Shown: positions 22,381 through 30,412 of the stretch, piece after piece
How the letters are laid out: every line of letters starts with the position of its first letter
Position numbering within the stretch: position 1 is the stretch's first letter
Assembly: GCF_003027925.1 (NCBI RefSeq)
Contig: NZ_PYPS01000052.1
Span: 1-41,508, forward strand
Direction: 5' to 3'
Length of the DNA: 41,508 bases
From: Micromonospora sp. RP3T
Lineage (GTDB): Bacteria; Actinomycetota; Actinomycetes; Mycobacteriales; Micromonosporaceae
Notes under the pieces: generated by a model
Seen by the model: only the letters and a program-made list of their open reading frames with translations
Databases searched by the model: none
Told to the model about the DNA's origin: nothing
Made by a program: the position numbers and the translations under genes

Positions 22381-23520
22381 TCAGCCTCGGGCGCAGGCGG
22401 TTCCGTTGAGGGTGAAGCTGCTCGGCGCGGAGAAGCCGCCGTTCAGCGTCGCCTGGTAGCCGAAGTTGGTCGACGCGCCGGGAGCCAGCGTGCCGTTGTA
22501 GTCGACGTTGCGCGCGGTCACCGCCGAGCCGCTCTGCGACACGGTGGCGTTCCACGCGCTGGTCACGTTCTGCCCGGAGGGCAGGTTGTAGTTGAGCGTC
22601 CAGCCGTTGATCGTGCTGTTGCCGGTGTTCTTGACCGTCACCTCGGCGGTGAAGCCGTTGTTCCACACGTTCGTCGACCGGTAGGTCACGGTGCAGGCCG
22701 AGCTGCCCGAGGGCGGCGGCGTGGTGGTCGGCGGCGTCGAGGTGGGCGGCGGGTTGCTGCCGCCGGTGTTGACGCTCTGGGAGAACGAGTTCACGGCCAG
22801 GCCGACCCCGCCCTGCCACGGCTCGAAGCCGGCCTGGATGCTGGTCAGGTACCAGTCGTTGGTGATCGCGCCCCGGTTGCGGGTGTCGTTGATGAACGCC
22901 AGCGCGTCGAAGCTGAAGCTGGGGATGGCGGACGGCGCCACGTACGAGATGACGTTGTTGGAGCCGTTGCTGCCCCGCCAGACCTCCCAGGTCCGGCCGG
23001 CGATGTTCGTGTTGCCGACCGGGGAGCCGATGGGCTGGATCGAGCCCTGCCGGTTGAGCCAGATCATGATCTCCATCTGGTTGACGCCGTCCTTCTTGGG
23101 CGACGGGTCGAGCCAGATGTCGTACGCGGCGTCGTAGATCGCGCCGCTGACGTAGTTGTAGCTGATGCTGGCCGGTGCGCTGCTGATGTTCTTCACCTGC
23201 ACCGGCAGGTTGGTGCCGGGGGAGCAGTTGGTGTAGTGGCAGCCCACGAAGATCGACGGGTAGGAGACCGGCGCCCCGTTGGTCGGCGCGGAGCCGTCCG
23301 CGCGGGTGATCGAGAAGCCGGTCGAGGTGACGTTGATGCACTGCTGGGCGCTGGTGCCCCAGCGGTTGTTCTGCACCACGTACTTACCACCGATGGTGGT
23401 GGAGCCGTACTGGTCGCAGATCTGGGTGTCGGCGGAGGCGGTGCCGCCGAGCGCGACGGCGACGATGCTGCCGGCGGCCAGCAGGCCGGCGGCGGCGATG
23501 GCTCGGAGTGAACGCTTCAT
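22381..23520 (-). CDS. Secreted endo-1,4-beta-glucanase, GH12 + CBM2
   Basis: A cellulase of 379 residues closely resembling Streptomyces CelB. A signal peptide spans 1-30 (TASA before DTQ). The GH12 domain covers about 31-250, with nucleophile Glu150 (QMEIMIWL) and acid/base Glu233 (GFEPW). Subtracting the 30-residue signal peptide gives 120 and 203, the catalytic positions I recall for CelB. A Pro/Thr linker spans about 255-272, and a family 2 cellulose-binding module covers about 276-379 with Cys276 and Cys376 positioned for a disulfide. Transcription is probably repressed by a CebR-type regulator and induced by cello-oligosaccharides, given the operator just upstream. AAGGAGC precedes the ATG. 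Confidence 0.95.
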   Translation of the reverse strand: MKRSLRAIAAAGLLAAGSIVAVALGGTASADTQICDQYGSTTIGGKYVVQNNRWGTSAQQCINVTSTGFSITRADGSAPTNGAPVSYPSIFVGCHYTNCSPGTNLPVQVKNISSAPASISYNYVSGAIYDAAYDIWLDPSPKKDGVNQMEIMIWLNRQGSIQPIGSPVGNTNIAGRTWEVWRGSNGSNNVISYVAPSAIPSFSFDALAFINDTRNRGAITNDWYLTSIQAGFEPWQGGVGLAVNSFSQSVNTGGSNPPPTSTPPTTTPPPSGSSACTVTYRSTNVWNNGFTAEVTVKNTGNSTINGWTLNYNLPSGQNVTSAWNATVSQSGSAVTARNVDYNGTLAPGASTNFGYQATLNGGFSAPSSFTLNGTACARG

Positions 23521-23570
23521 GATGCTCCTTGGTTCGGCGCGGGGGCGCCGGTGGTGTCGAGGGATACGTG

Positions 23571-23584
23571 CGGGAGCGCTCCCA
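23571..23584 (-). promoter_or_regulatory. CebR-type operator
   Basis: TGGGAGCGCTCCCG on the minus strand matches 13 of 14 bases of the CebR consensus TGGGAGCGCTCCCA known from Streptomyces cellulase genes. The 12-bp core is a perfect palindrome. It sits 51-64 bases upstream of the endoglucanase ATG. Confidence 0.9.
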
Positions 23585-23598
23585 TGTTCACCCGGACA

Positions 23599-23626
23599 CA
23601 TTTACATGTTTGAAATCGATGCGCAA
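23599..23626 (-). promoter_or_regulatory. Putative promoter of the endoglucanase gene
   Basis: On the minus strand, TTGCGC (23621-23626) and TAAATG (23599-23604) are 16 bases apart in an unusually A/T-rich stretch. The CebR-type box would then lie just downstream of the transcription start, a position fit for roadblock repression. Confidence 0.4.
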
Positions 23627-23741
23627 CTGAACCGGTTAAGAAGTGCAAGGAAGGGCCGTTGGGCACTTCCGTGGGCCCGGTCGCAGCGAGTAGTGTCTTG
23701 CCTCCAACGCGTTCCGACCCCCTCCGGAGGCGTACTCCACG

Positions 23742-24848
23742 ATGGGTGGTTCTCCCCTGCGCATCCTCGTCGTCGGCGCGGGCGTCGCCGGCCTCGCCGT
23801 GGCCCGGGCGCTGCGCCTGGCGGGGTTCCGGCCGGACGTCACCGACCGACTGCCGCCCGGCGAGCGCACCGACACCGGTCTCTACCTTCCCGGCAACGCG
23901 GCGCGGGCGATGCGCCGGCTCGACCTGGACGGGCCGCTGCGACCACTCGGTGAGGTGGTCCACCGGCAGCGCTTCCTCGACGCCGCCGGCGCGCCGCTGT
24001 GCGAGGTCGACCTGGACACGCTCTGGGCCGGGGTGGGGGAGTGTCGGGCCCTGCCCCGCGCCGAACTGCACCGGGTGCTGCTCACCGGCGCCGGCGGCGC
24101 GGTCCGCCACGGCGCCGAGGTGAGCACCGTCGACCCCCACTCCGCCGGCGTCACCGTCGGCTTCACCGATGGCACCGGCGGCGAGTACGACCTGGTCGTC
24201 GGCGCGGACGGGCCCCGCTCCGCGGTCCGCACGCTGGCCGCCCTCGGTGGTCCGCCCCGCCCCGCCGGGCAGGTGGTCTACCGTGCTGTGGTGCGCGACG
24301 GCCCGCCGGTCACCGACTGGACCGCCCTGCTCGGCCAGCGGGCCGGCTTCCTGATGGTGCCGCTCGGCGCCGGCCGGCTCTACTGCTACGCCGACGAGGC
24401 CGGCACCGCGCTGCCCGCCGACCCGCTCGCCCGGCTGCACGAACTGTTCGACGGCTACGGCGGCCCGGTGCCCGAGGTGCTCGCCGCGCTGGAGACGGTG
24501 CACGTCGAACGCACCGAGGAGGTCGAGCTGGGCCGCTGGTTCCACGGCCGGGTGCTGCTGGTCGGTGACGCCGCTCACGCCGTCGCGCCGACGCTCTCCC
24601 AGGGCACCGCCATGGCGTTGGAGGACGCGGTCGTGCTCGCCGAGTCGCTCCAGGCCGCCGGCAGCGTCGACGCCGCGTTGATCGCGTACGAGAGTCGGCG
24701 TCGGCCGCGTACCCGCTGGGTGCGGGACCGGACCCGGGACCGCAACCGCACCCGCGACGTGCCGCCGGCGCTGCGCGACCCGTTGCTGCGCGGACGCGGC
24801 GGTCGGATCTTCGGCGAGCACTACCGGCTTCTCACCGGCCCACCGTAG
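23742..24848 (+). CDS. FAD-dependent aromatic-hydroxylase-type monooxygenase
   Basis: A class A flavoprotein monooxygenase-like enzyme of 368 residues. The ADP-binding Rossmann motif GAGVAG is at 12-17. The DG motif reads YDLVVGADGPRSAVRT, and the FAD ribityl/GD motif reads VLLVGDAAHAVAPTLSQGTAMALEDA. These three motifs define the p-hydroxybenzoate-hydroxylase fold. The substrate could be an aromatic or polyketide compound. No biosynthetic partners are adjacent, so it is not obviously part of a cluster. The C-terminus is Arg-rich. TAGTGT at 23692-23697 may be the -10 box of a short leader that carries GGAGG before the ATG. Confidence 0.85.
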   Translation: MGGSPLRILVVGAGVAGLAVARALRLAGFRPDVTDRLPPGERTDTGLYLPGNAARAMRRLDLDGPLRPLGEVVHRQRFLDAAGAPLCEVDLDTLWAGVGECRALPRAELHRVLLTGAGGAVRHGAEVSTVDPHSAGVTVGFTDGTGGEYDLVVGADGPRSAVRTLAALGGPPRPAGQVVYRAVVRDGPPVTDWTALLGQRAGFLMVPLGAGRLYCYADEAGTALPADPLARLHELFDGYGGPVPEVLAALETVHVERTEEVELGRWFHGRVLLVGDAAHAVAPTLSQGTAMALEDAVVLAESLQAAGSVDAALIAYESRRRPRTRWVRDRTRDRNRTRDVPPALRDPLLRGRGGRIFGEHYRLLTGPP

Positions 24849-24977
24849 AAGCGCCGAAGATCGTAGCCGCCCACCCCACGCGGCGGGGCCACCTACCGGG
24901 GACTATCCTCCTTGCGGATGACGGCTGCGCCGATGACCAGCGCGCCGAGCGGGACAACCCAGAACCGGAGGCCACTC

Positions 24978-26735
24978 GTGACCACCGTCGCACCCAAGCC
25001 GGTCGTGACCCGGCCCTGGCCGGTCCGCGAGCCGGTCAAGGGGTCGGCCCTCGCGCGGCTGCTGCGCACCACGGACGCGAAGCAGATCGGGATCATGTAC
25101 ATGGTCACCGCGTTCGCGTTCTTCATGATCGGTGGCCTGATGGCCCTGATCATGCGCGCCGAGCTGGCGCGACCGGGGCTGCAGTTCCTGTCGCCCGAGC
25201 AGTACAACCAGCTCTTCACCATGCACGGCACGATCATGCTGCTGTTCTTCGCGACGCCGATCGTGTTCGCCTTCGCGAACTACGTGGTGCCGCTGCAGAT
25301 CGGCGCGCCCGACGTGTCGTTCCCCCGGCTGAACGCGTTCGCGTACTGGCTCTACCTCTTCGGCGGCACGCTGGCCACCGCGGGCTTCATCAGCCCCGGC
25401 GGCGCGGCCGACTTCGGGTGGACCGCCTACACGCCGCTGAGCACCATCGAGCACTCCCCGGGCGTCGGCGCCAACATGTGGGTGGTCGGTCTGGCCATCT
25501 CCGGTCTGGGCACCATCCTCGGCGCGGTCAACCTGATCACCACGATCCTGACCCTGCGCGCGCCCGGCATGACCATGTTCCGGATGCCGATCTTCACCTG
25601 GAACATGCTGGTCACCAGCCTGCTGGCCATCCTGGTCTTCCCGCTGCTGGCCGCCGCGCTGTTCGCGCTCGCCGCGGACCGCCTGCTCGGCGCCCACGTG
25701 TACGACCCGGCGACCGGCGGCCCGATGCTGTGGCAGCACCTGTTCTGGTTCTTCGGGCACCCCGAGGTCTACATCATCGCGCTGCCGTTCTTCGGCATCA
25801 TCACCGAGATCATCCCGGTCTTCTCCCGGAAGCCGATCTTCGGTTACAAGGGCCTGGTGGCGGCCACCGTCGCCATCGCCGCGCTGTCGATGAGCGTCTG
25901 GGCGCACCACATGTTCGCCACCGGCCAGGTGCTGCTGCCGTTCTTCAGCTTCCTGAGCTACCTGATCGCGGTGCCCACCGGCATGAAGTTCTTCAACTGG
26001 ATCGGCACCATGTGGCGGGGCCAGATCACGTTCGAGACGCCGATGCTGTTCGCGATCGGCTTCCTGGTCACGTTCCTCTTCGGTGGTCTGACCGGGGTGC
26101 TGCTGGCCAGCCCGCCGCTCGACTTCCACCTGCACGACTCGTACTTCGTGGTGGCGCACTTCCACTACGTGCTCTTCGGCACCATCGTGTTCGCGGTCTT
26201 CGGCGGCATCTACTTCTGGTTCCCGAAGATGTTCGGCCGGATGCTGGACGAGCGGCTCGGCAAGATCCACTTCTGGCTCACCATGATCGGCTTCCACACC
26301 ACGTTCCTGGTGCAGCACTGGCTGGGCAACGAGGGCATGCCCCGCCGGTACGCCGACTACCAGGCCGACGACGGCTTCACCACGCTGAACATGGTCTCCA
26401 CCATCGGCGCGTTCATCACCGGCATCTCGACCCTGCCGTTCATCTGGAACTGCTGGAAGTCGTACAAGACCGGCCCGGTGGTCGAGGTCGACGACCCGTG
26501 GGGCCACGGCAACTCGCTGGAGTGGGCCACCTCCTGCCCGCCGCCGCTGCGGAACTTCGACCGGATGCCGCGGATCCGCTCCGAGCGGCCCGCGTTCGAC
26601 GCGAAGTTCCCCGAGCTGGCCGCCGGGCAGAGCGTCGCCGGTCCGCCGGAGGGTGGTGCCAAGCCGCTGACCAGCGAGGTCAACGGTGGCGCCAGCTACC
26701 AGGAGGACACCGCCGGGAACCTCGACCAGCGCTGA
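24978..26735 (+). CDS. ctaD: Cytochrome c oxidase subunit I (aa3 type)
   Basis: The catalytic subunit of the respiratory aa3 oxidase, 585 residues with about 12 membrane helices. Heme a ligands lie in FTMHGTIML and VAHFHYVLFG. The CuB ligands include the His of WFFGHPEVYII, with the cross-linked Tyr, and the pair in VWAHHMF. SWKSYK-like and DDPWGHGNSLEWATSCPPP segments match Streptomyces and mycobacterial CtaD. The GTG at 24978 lies after GGAGG and gives the usual family length. An ATG at 24918, eight bases after TATCCT, would add 20 residues. ctaC, ctaE and the qcr genes are not adjacent, so this is an orphan copy or a separately located ctaD. A strong terminator follows. Confidence 0.95.
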   Translation: MTTVAPKPVVTRPWPVREPVKGSALARLLRTTDAKQIGIMYMVTAFAFFMIGGLMALIMRAELARPGLQFLSPEQYNQLFTMHGTIMLLFFATPIVFAFANYVVPLQIGAPDVSFPRLNAFAYWLYLFGGTLATAGFISPGGAADFGWTAYTPLSTIEHSPGVGANMWVVGLAISGLGTILGAVNLITTILTLRAPGMTMFRMPIFTWNMLVTSLLAILVFPLLAAALFALAADRLLGAHVYDPATGGPMLWQHLFWFFGHPEVYIIALPFFGIITEIIPVFSRKPIFGYKGLVAATVAIAALSMSVWAHHMFATGQVLLPFFSFLSYLIAVPTGMKFFNWIGTMWRGQITFETPMLFAIGFLVTFLFGGLTGVLLASPPLDFHLHDSYFVVAHFHYVLFGTIVFAVFGGIYFWFPKMFGRMLDERLGKIHFWLTMIGFHTTFLVQHWLGNEGMPRRYADYQADDGFTTLNMVSTIGAFITGISTLPFIWNCWKSYKTGPVVEVDDPWGHGNSLEWATSCPPPLRNFDRMPRIRSERPAFDAKFPELAAGQSVAGPPEGGAKPLTSEVNGGASYQEDTAGNLDQR

Positions 26736-26747
26736 CCCGATCAGCCC

Positions 26748-26789
26748 GCGACGGGCGCCGCACCCCTCCCGGGGCGCGGCGCCCGTCGC
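26748..26789 (+). terminator. Strong terminator after ctaD
   Basis: A perfect 14-bp stem pairs 26748-26761 with 26776-26789, and an inner CCCC/GGGG pairing closes the loop. A pyrimidine-rich CTTTCTCTCC tail follows. Confidence 0.88.
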
Positions 26790-26879
26790 CTTTCTCTCCC
26801 CCTCCCCTCGCCCCGCCCCGCCCTCGCGTCGTCCCCGTTGATCAAGAAGTTTGCGTCGGCGATGGCCACCGATCGCTGT

Positions 26880-26914
26880 TACCGACCGTCGAGCAACTGG
26901 CGATACCTACCGTC
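26880..26914. repeat. 11-bp direct repeat upstream of the excisionase-like gene
   Basis: TACCGACCGTC at 26880-26890 and TACCTACCGTC at 26904-26914 differ at one base and start 24 bp apart, just before the GTG at 26920. They could be half-sites for autoregulation by the encoded DNA-binding protein. Confidence 0.4.
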
Positions 26915-26919
26915 AAGGG

Positions 26920-27111
26920 GTGGTCGAGTTCGTGGGAATCGCCGAGATCCGAGACATGCTCGGTGGCGTCTCACGCGCCCGCGCATCGGTGGTCGCCTCC
27001 CGTCGTGACTTCCCCGCCCCGTACCAGGTGCTCAAGATGGGCCAGATCTGGCGGAAGTCGGACGTCGAGAAGTGGGTCCGGGAGCACCGACCCGACCTGT
27101 CGGCCGACTGA
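26920..27111 (+). CDS. Small AlpA/excisionase-like helix-turn-helix DNA-binding protein
   Basis: A protein of 63 residues (59 if GTG 26932 is used) with the winged-helix layout of AlpA/Xis-type MerR-superfamily proteins: a first helix VGIAEIRDMLG, a recognition helix SRARASVVASRRDFPAP, the wing YQVLKMGQIWRKSDVEKWV, and a basic end. Such proteins act as excisionases or small regulators. No integrase, att site or prophage gene is nearby, so a regulatory role is more likely. The start lies among GTG codons after AAGGGG and is not certain. Confidence 0.75.
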   Translation: MVEFVGIAEIRDMLGGVSRARASVVASRRDFPAPYQVLKMGQIWRKSDVEKWVREHRPDLSAD

Positions 27112-27150
27112 AACGGCTGACCGCCCTCGCCATCACCGGCAGGCCGGCGG

Positions 27151-27198
27151 CTGTGGGTGCGTCTGTCGTCGCTATGGCAACAACAACCGCACCCACAG
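27151..27198 (-). terminator. Long hairpin terminator of the MFS gene
   Basis: CTGTGGGTGCG (27151-27161) pairs perfectly with 27188-27198. Read as minus-strand RNA, the inner part continues as ten more pairs, with three G-U wobbles, to a CAUA tetraloop after one G-A mismatch. In plus-strand RNA the wobbles become C-A mismatches. It lies 28 bases past the MFS stop. Confidence 0.75.
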
Positions 27199-27226
27199 TG
27201 CACAGGCCGCACGCACGCGGCACCGG

Positions 27227-28450
27227 TCAGGGGAGCGCGGGGGCCCGGTCCGGCTCTGGAGTGACGGTGGCGGGCGGAGGTGCGGTGCGGCGGTGGCGCA
27301 GCTCGACCGGGAGCACGACCAGCGCCACCAGGACGCCGACCGCACCGGTGACCGCGAAGCCCCAGGCCGGGGCGGAGGCGTCGATCACCGCGCCGGCCAG
27401 CGGCGCGCCCAGGGCGATGCCGACCGTGACGGCGGAGCCGTGCAGACCCATCGCCAGGCCGCGCACGTCGGGCGGAGCAAGCCGGCTGACCGCGTCCGCG
27501 GTGGCCGCGATGGTGGGCGCGCAGAGCGCGCCGGTCGGAATCAGCGCCAGGGCGAGCAGCCACCAGTGCGAGCCGCCCAGCCCGACCGGGATGGTGGTGA
27601 GGCTGAGCGCCGCCACCAGCGCCAGCGGGGAGAACGAGCGGCGTACCGCGCCGTAGGCGAAGCCGCCCACCAGCGAGGCGACCGCCCAGACGGCCAGCAC
27701 CACGCCGGTCCAGCCGACCTCGCCGCCGGCCCGGAGCACCGCCACCACGGCGACGTCGGTGCCGCCCAGCACCAGCGTGGCGGCCAGGCTGACCGCCAGC
27801 ACGGAGAGCAGGCGCGGCGTGAGCCACTCCCGCCGCGGCACCGCGCGCCGTGGGCCGGCCGGCTCGTCGACGCCCCGGGTCGGCGGGTTCAGCAGCCAGA
27901 AGCAGATGCCGGAGGCGACGATGCCGGCGCCGACCGCCCAGAGCGTGAGGCGCGGCGTGACGGTGGTCGCCAACGCCACCGCGGCCGCGGGGCCCACCAT
28001 GAACGACAGCTCGACCGACATCGAGTCCAGCGCGTACGCCGGGCGTCGTTGCTCCGTCGGGACCAGCGCGGCGATGGACTGGCGGACCACCGAGAAGACC
28101 GGCAGCGCGAGCAGCCCGGCCAGGAACGCGGCGGGCAGCAGCACCGGGTAGGAGAGGCTGGGCGCGGCGGCCCAGAACACGCCCTCGACGATCGTGCAGA
28201 GCAGCAGCACCGGCCGCAGGCCGTGGCGGTCGACGAGCCGGCCGAGCAGCGGCGCGCCGATCGCCGTGCCGACTGTGGCCGCGGCGCCGACCAGGCCGGC
28301 TGCGCCGTAGCCCCGCCCCAGGTCGAGCACCACGTAGAAGGTGAGCGTCACCCCGACCGCGGTCAGCGGGATGCGGGCCAACACGGACACCAGCAGCAGC
28401 GAGCGCAGGCCGGGCAGGGCGAGCGCCTCCCGGTAGGGCTTCAGGTTCAC
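27227..28450 (-). CDS. Major facilitator superfamily transporter
   Basis: An inner-membrane protein of 407 residues with about 12 predicted helices. It has the MFS signature in the loop between helices 2 and 3 (GAPLLGRLVDRHGLRP) and a central cytoplasmic loop around residues 190-215 (LLNPPTRGVDEPAGPRRAVPRREW). It looks like a proton-coupled exporter of small molecules of the actinobacterial drug-efflux type. The substrate is unknown. The GTG start follows GGAGGT on the minus strand. It has its own probable promoter and terminator, downstream of pncA. Confidence 0.88.
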   Translation of the reverse strand: MNLKPYREALALPGLRSLLLVSVLARIPLTAVGVTLTFYVVLDLGRGYGAAGLVGAAATVGTAIGAPLLGRLVDRHGLRPVLLLCTIVEGVFWAAAPSLSYPVLLPAAFLAGLLALPVFSVVRQSIAALVPTEQRRPAYALDSMSVELSFMVGPAAAVALATTVTPRLTLWAVGAGIVASGICFWLLNPPTRGVDEPAGPRRAVPRREWLTPRLLSVLAVSLAATLVLGGTDVAVVAVLRAGGEVGWTGVVLAVWAVASLVGGFAYGAVRRSFSPLALVAALSLTTIPVGLGGSHWWLLALALIPTGALCAPTIAATADAVSRLAPPDVRGLAMGLHGSAVTVGIALGAPLAGAVIDASAPAWGFAVTGAVGVLVALVVLPVELRHRRTAPPPATVTPEPDRAPALP

Positions 28451-28471
28451 GACGGCCGCACCTCCGGCGCC

Positions 28472-28500
28472 ATCCTGGGCCGGAGGTACGACAGTCGCAA
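28472..28500 (-). promoter_or_regulatory. Putative promoter of the MFS gene
   Basis: On the minus strand, TTGCGA (28495-28500) and CAGGAT (28472-28477) are 17 bases apart, close to actinobacterial housekeeping promoters. Confidence 0.4.
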
Positions 28501-28512
28501 GCGATTACCTGG

Positions 28513-29094
28513 TCAAGCGGCCTTGATCACAGGGTCACCGACCATGGCGACACCGGCGCCGTCGAGCGCGCGCAACGCCACGTCGAGCGTCCCCGGCGCG
28601 ACGGCGGCGGTCAGCTCCAGAAGCACGGTGGTCCGGAAGCCCTCCCGGGCGGCGTCCAGCGCGGTCGCGCGGACGCAGTGGTCGGTGGCGATGCCGACCA
28701 CGTCGACCCGGTCCACGTCGTGCCGGCGCAGCCAGTCGGCCAGGCACTCGCCGTCGGGCGCGTGCCCCTCGAAACCGGAGTACGCGGCCGCGTGCTCGCC
28801 CTTGTGGAAGATCGCCTCCACCCGGCCGGTCTCCAGCTCGGGGTGGAACTCGGAGCCGGACGTGCCGACCACGCAGTGCCGGGGCCAGGAGTCGACGAAG
28901 TCCGGCGGGTCACCGAAGTGCGCGCCCGGGTCGACGTGGTAGTCCTTGGTCGCGACCACGTGGTCCCAGCGGTCCGGTTCGGCGGCGAGCAGCCGGGAGA
29001 TGCCGCCGGCCACCCCGGCCCCGCCGCCGACCGCGAGGGAGCCGCCCTCGCAGAAGTCGTTCTGCACGTCCACGATGATCAACGCGTTCGCCAT
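28513..29094 (-). CDS. pncA: Nicotinamidase
   Basis: This isochorismatase-fold amidohydrolase of 193 residues deaminates nicotinamide to nicotinate for NAD salvage. Catalytic triad: Asp9 (IIVDVQNDF), Lys98 (IFHKGEHAAAYSGF) and Cys140 (GIATDHCVRAT). Metal ligands are Asp51, His53 and His59. The length is close to the 186 residues of the mycobacterial enzyme, which activates pyrazinamide. The ATG follows GAAGGGA and lies 15 bp after the pncB stop, so the two consecutive salvage steps are encoded in one operon. Confidence 0.95.
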   Translation of the reverse strand: MANALIIVDVQNDFCEGGSLAVGGGAGVAGGISRLLAAEPDRWDHVVATKDYHVDPGAHFGDPPDFVDSWPRHCVVGTSGSEFHPELETGRVEAIFHKGEHAAAYSGFEGHAPDGECLADWLRRHDVDRVDVVGIATDHCVRATALDAAREGFRTTVLLELTAAVAPGTLDVALRALDGAGVAMVGDPVIKAA

Positions 29095-29109
29095 CTGGTC
29101 GGTCCCTTC

Positions 29110-30396
29110 TCAGGTCGCGGGTACGACGGTCACCGGCACCGCCGGGTCGCCGCCGGAGAGCTTGAGCCCCTCCCACGGGATGGAGATCAGGCACTCTCGC
29201 AGGTGTTCCCGGGACTCGTCCAGCGTCGGCAGCGTCACCGGCTCGCCGGACACCACGTACGAGTGCTGGAGCAGCCGGTCGTTGGGCTGCCGGTCCGGCA
29301 CGCCCTGCGGCACGATGACCTCCTCGGTGGCGGTGCCGGTCGGCTTGTGCCGGCGGACGGCGACCTTCCGGCCGCCGATGGTGGACTTGTGCTCGGAGCG
29401 CTTGACCACCGGTCGCCCCTCCACCTCGACAAGCTTGTAGACCAGGCCGGCGGTGGGCGCGCCCGAGCCGGTCACCACCGCGGTGCCGGCGCCGTACATG
29501 TCGACCGGCTCGGCGGCGAGCGAGGCGATCGCGTACTCGTCCAGGTCGCCGGAGACGATGATCTTCGTTTCGGTGGCGCCGAGCGAGTCGAGCAGCTCAC
29601 GGGACTGCTGGGCGATCACCGTCAGGTCACCCGAGTCGATCCGGACCGCCCGCAGTTCCGGCCCGGCCACCGCGATGGCGTTGCGGATGCCCTGCGCGAT
29701 GTCGTACGTGTCGACAAGCAGCGTGGTGTCCTTGCCCAGCGTGGCGACCTGGGACGCGAACGCGGCCCGCTCGTCGTCGTGCAGCAACGTGAACGCGTGC
29801 GCGGCGGTGCCGGCGGTCGGGATGCCGTAGCGCTGCCCGGCGGCCAGGTTGGAGGTGAACCGGAACCCGGCCAGGTACGCCGACCGCGCGGCGGCCACCG
29901 CGGCCTCCTCGTGCGCCCGGCGGGAGCCCATCTCGATCAGCGCCCGGCCCCGGGCGGCGGTGACCATCCGGGCCGCCGCCGCGGCGACCGCGCAGTCGTG
30001 GTTGAGCACGGAGAGCACAAGCGTCTCCAGCACCACGCACTCGGCGAACGAGCCGGACAGGGTGAGGATCGGTGAGCCCGGGAAGAACAGCTCGCCCTCG
30101 GCGTAGCCGTCGACGTCGCCGGTGAACCGGTAGTCGGCCAGCCACTGCGCGGCGCGGTCGTCGACCACGCCGGTCCGGCGCAGGAAGTCGATCTCCGTCG
30201 GGTCGAACCGGAAGTCGCGGATCATCTCGATCAGCCGGCCGGTGCCGGCGACCACCCCATAGCGGCGGCCGGCCGGCAGCCGTCGGCTGAACACCTCGAA
30301 GACGCAGCGTCGGTCGGCCGTGCCGTCCTGAAGCGCGGCGCTGACCATGGTCAGCTCGTAGTGGTCGGTCAGCAGCGCGGGGCGAAGGGTGCTCAC
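29110..30396 (-). CDS. pncB: Nicotinate phosphoribosyltransferase
   Basis: An enzyme of 428 residues that joins nicotinate and PRPP to nicotinate mononucleotide, using ATP, directly downstream of PncA in the pathway. Landmarks are TDHYELTMVSAAL at the start, FFPGSPILTLSGSFAECVVLET, ALIEMGSRRAHEEAA, RIDSGDLTVIAQQSRELLDSLG for ribose phosphate, and the PRPP-binding region near KIIVSGDLDEYAI. In M. tuberculosis pncB1 (Rv1330c) is also divergent from clpS. Here two other genes lie between. The GTG start has TAGGCT six bases upstream on its strand, pointing to a leaderless pncBA transcript. Confidence 0.95.
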   Translation of the reverse strand: MSTLRPALLTDHYELTMVSAALQDGTADRRCVFEVFSRRLPAGRRYGVVAGTGRLIEMIRDFRFDPTEIDFLRRTGVVDDRAAQWLADYRFTGDVDGYAEGELFFPGSPILTLSGSFAECVVLETLVLSVLNHDCAVAAAAARMVTAARGRALIEMGSRRAHEEAAVAAARSAYLAGFRFTSNLAAGQRYGIPTAGTAAHAFTLLHDDERAAFASQVATLGKDTTLLVDTYDIAQGIRNAIAVAGPELRAVRIDSGDLTVIAQQSRELLDSLGATETKIIVSGDLDEYAIASLAAEPVDMYGAGTAVVTGSGAPTAGLVYKLVEVEGRPVVKRSEHKSTIGGRKVAVRRHKPTGTATEEVIVPQGVPDRQPNDRLLQHSYVVSGEPVTLPTLDESREHLRECLISIPWEGLKLSGGDPAVPVTVVPAT

Positions 30397-30402
30397 CGCC
30401 CC

Positions 30403-30408
30403 AGCCTA
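30403..30408 (-). promoter_or_regulatory. Leaderless -10 box (TAGGCT) for pncBA
   Basis: TAGGCT on the minus strand, six bases before the pncB GTG. It fits in the 16-bp gap after the LuxR-type gene, so pncBA need not depend on read-through. Confidence 0.5.
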
Positions 30409-30412
30409 GAGT

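Noticed and set aside
26920..27111. Excisionase-like gene as a marker of a mobile element
   Set aside because: No integrase, relaxase, att repeats or phage genes are near, and base composition is unchanged. It is better read as a small regulator.
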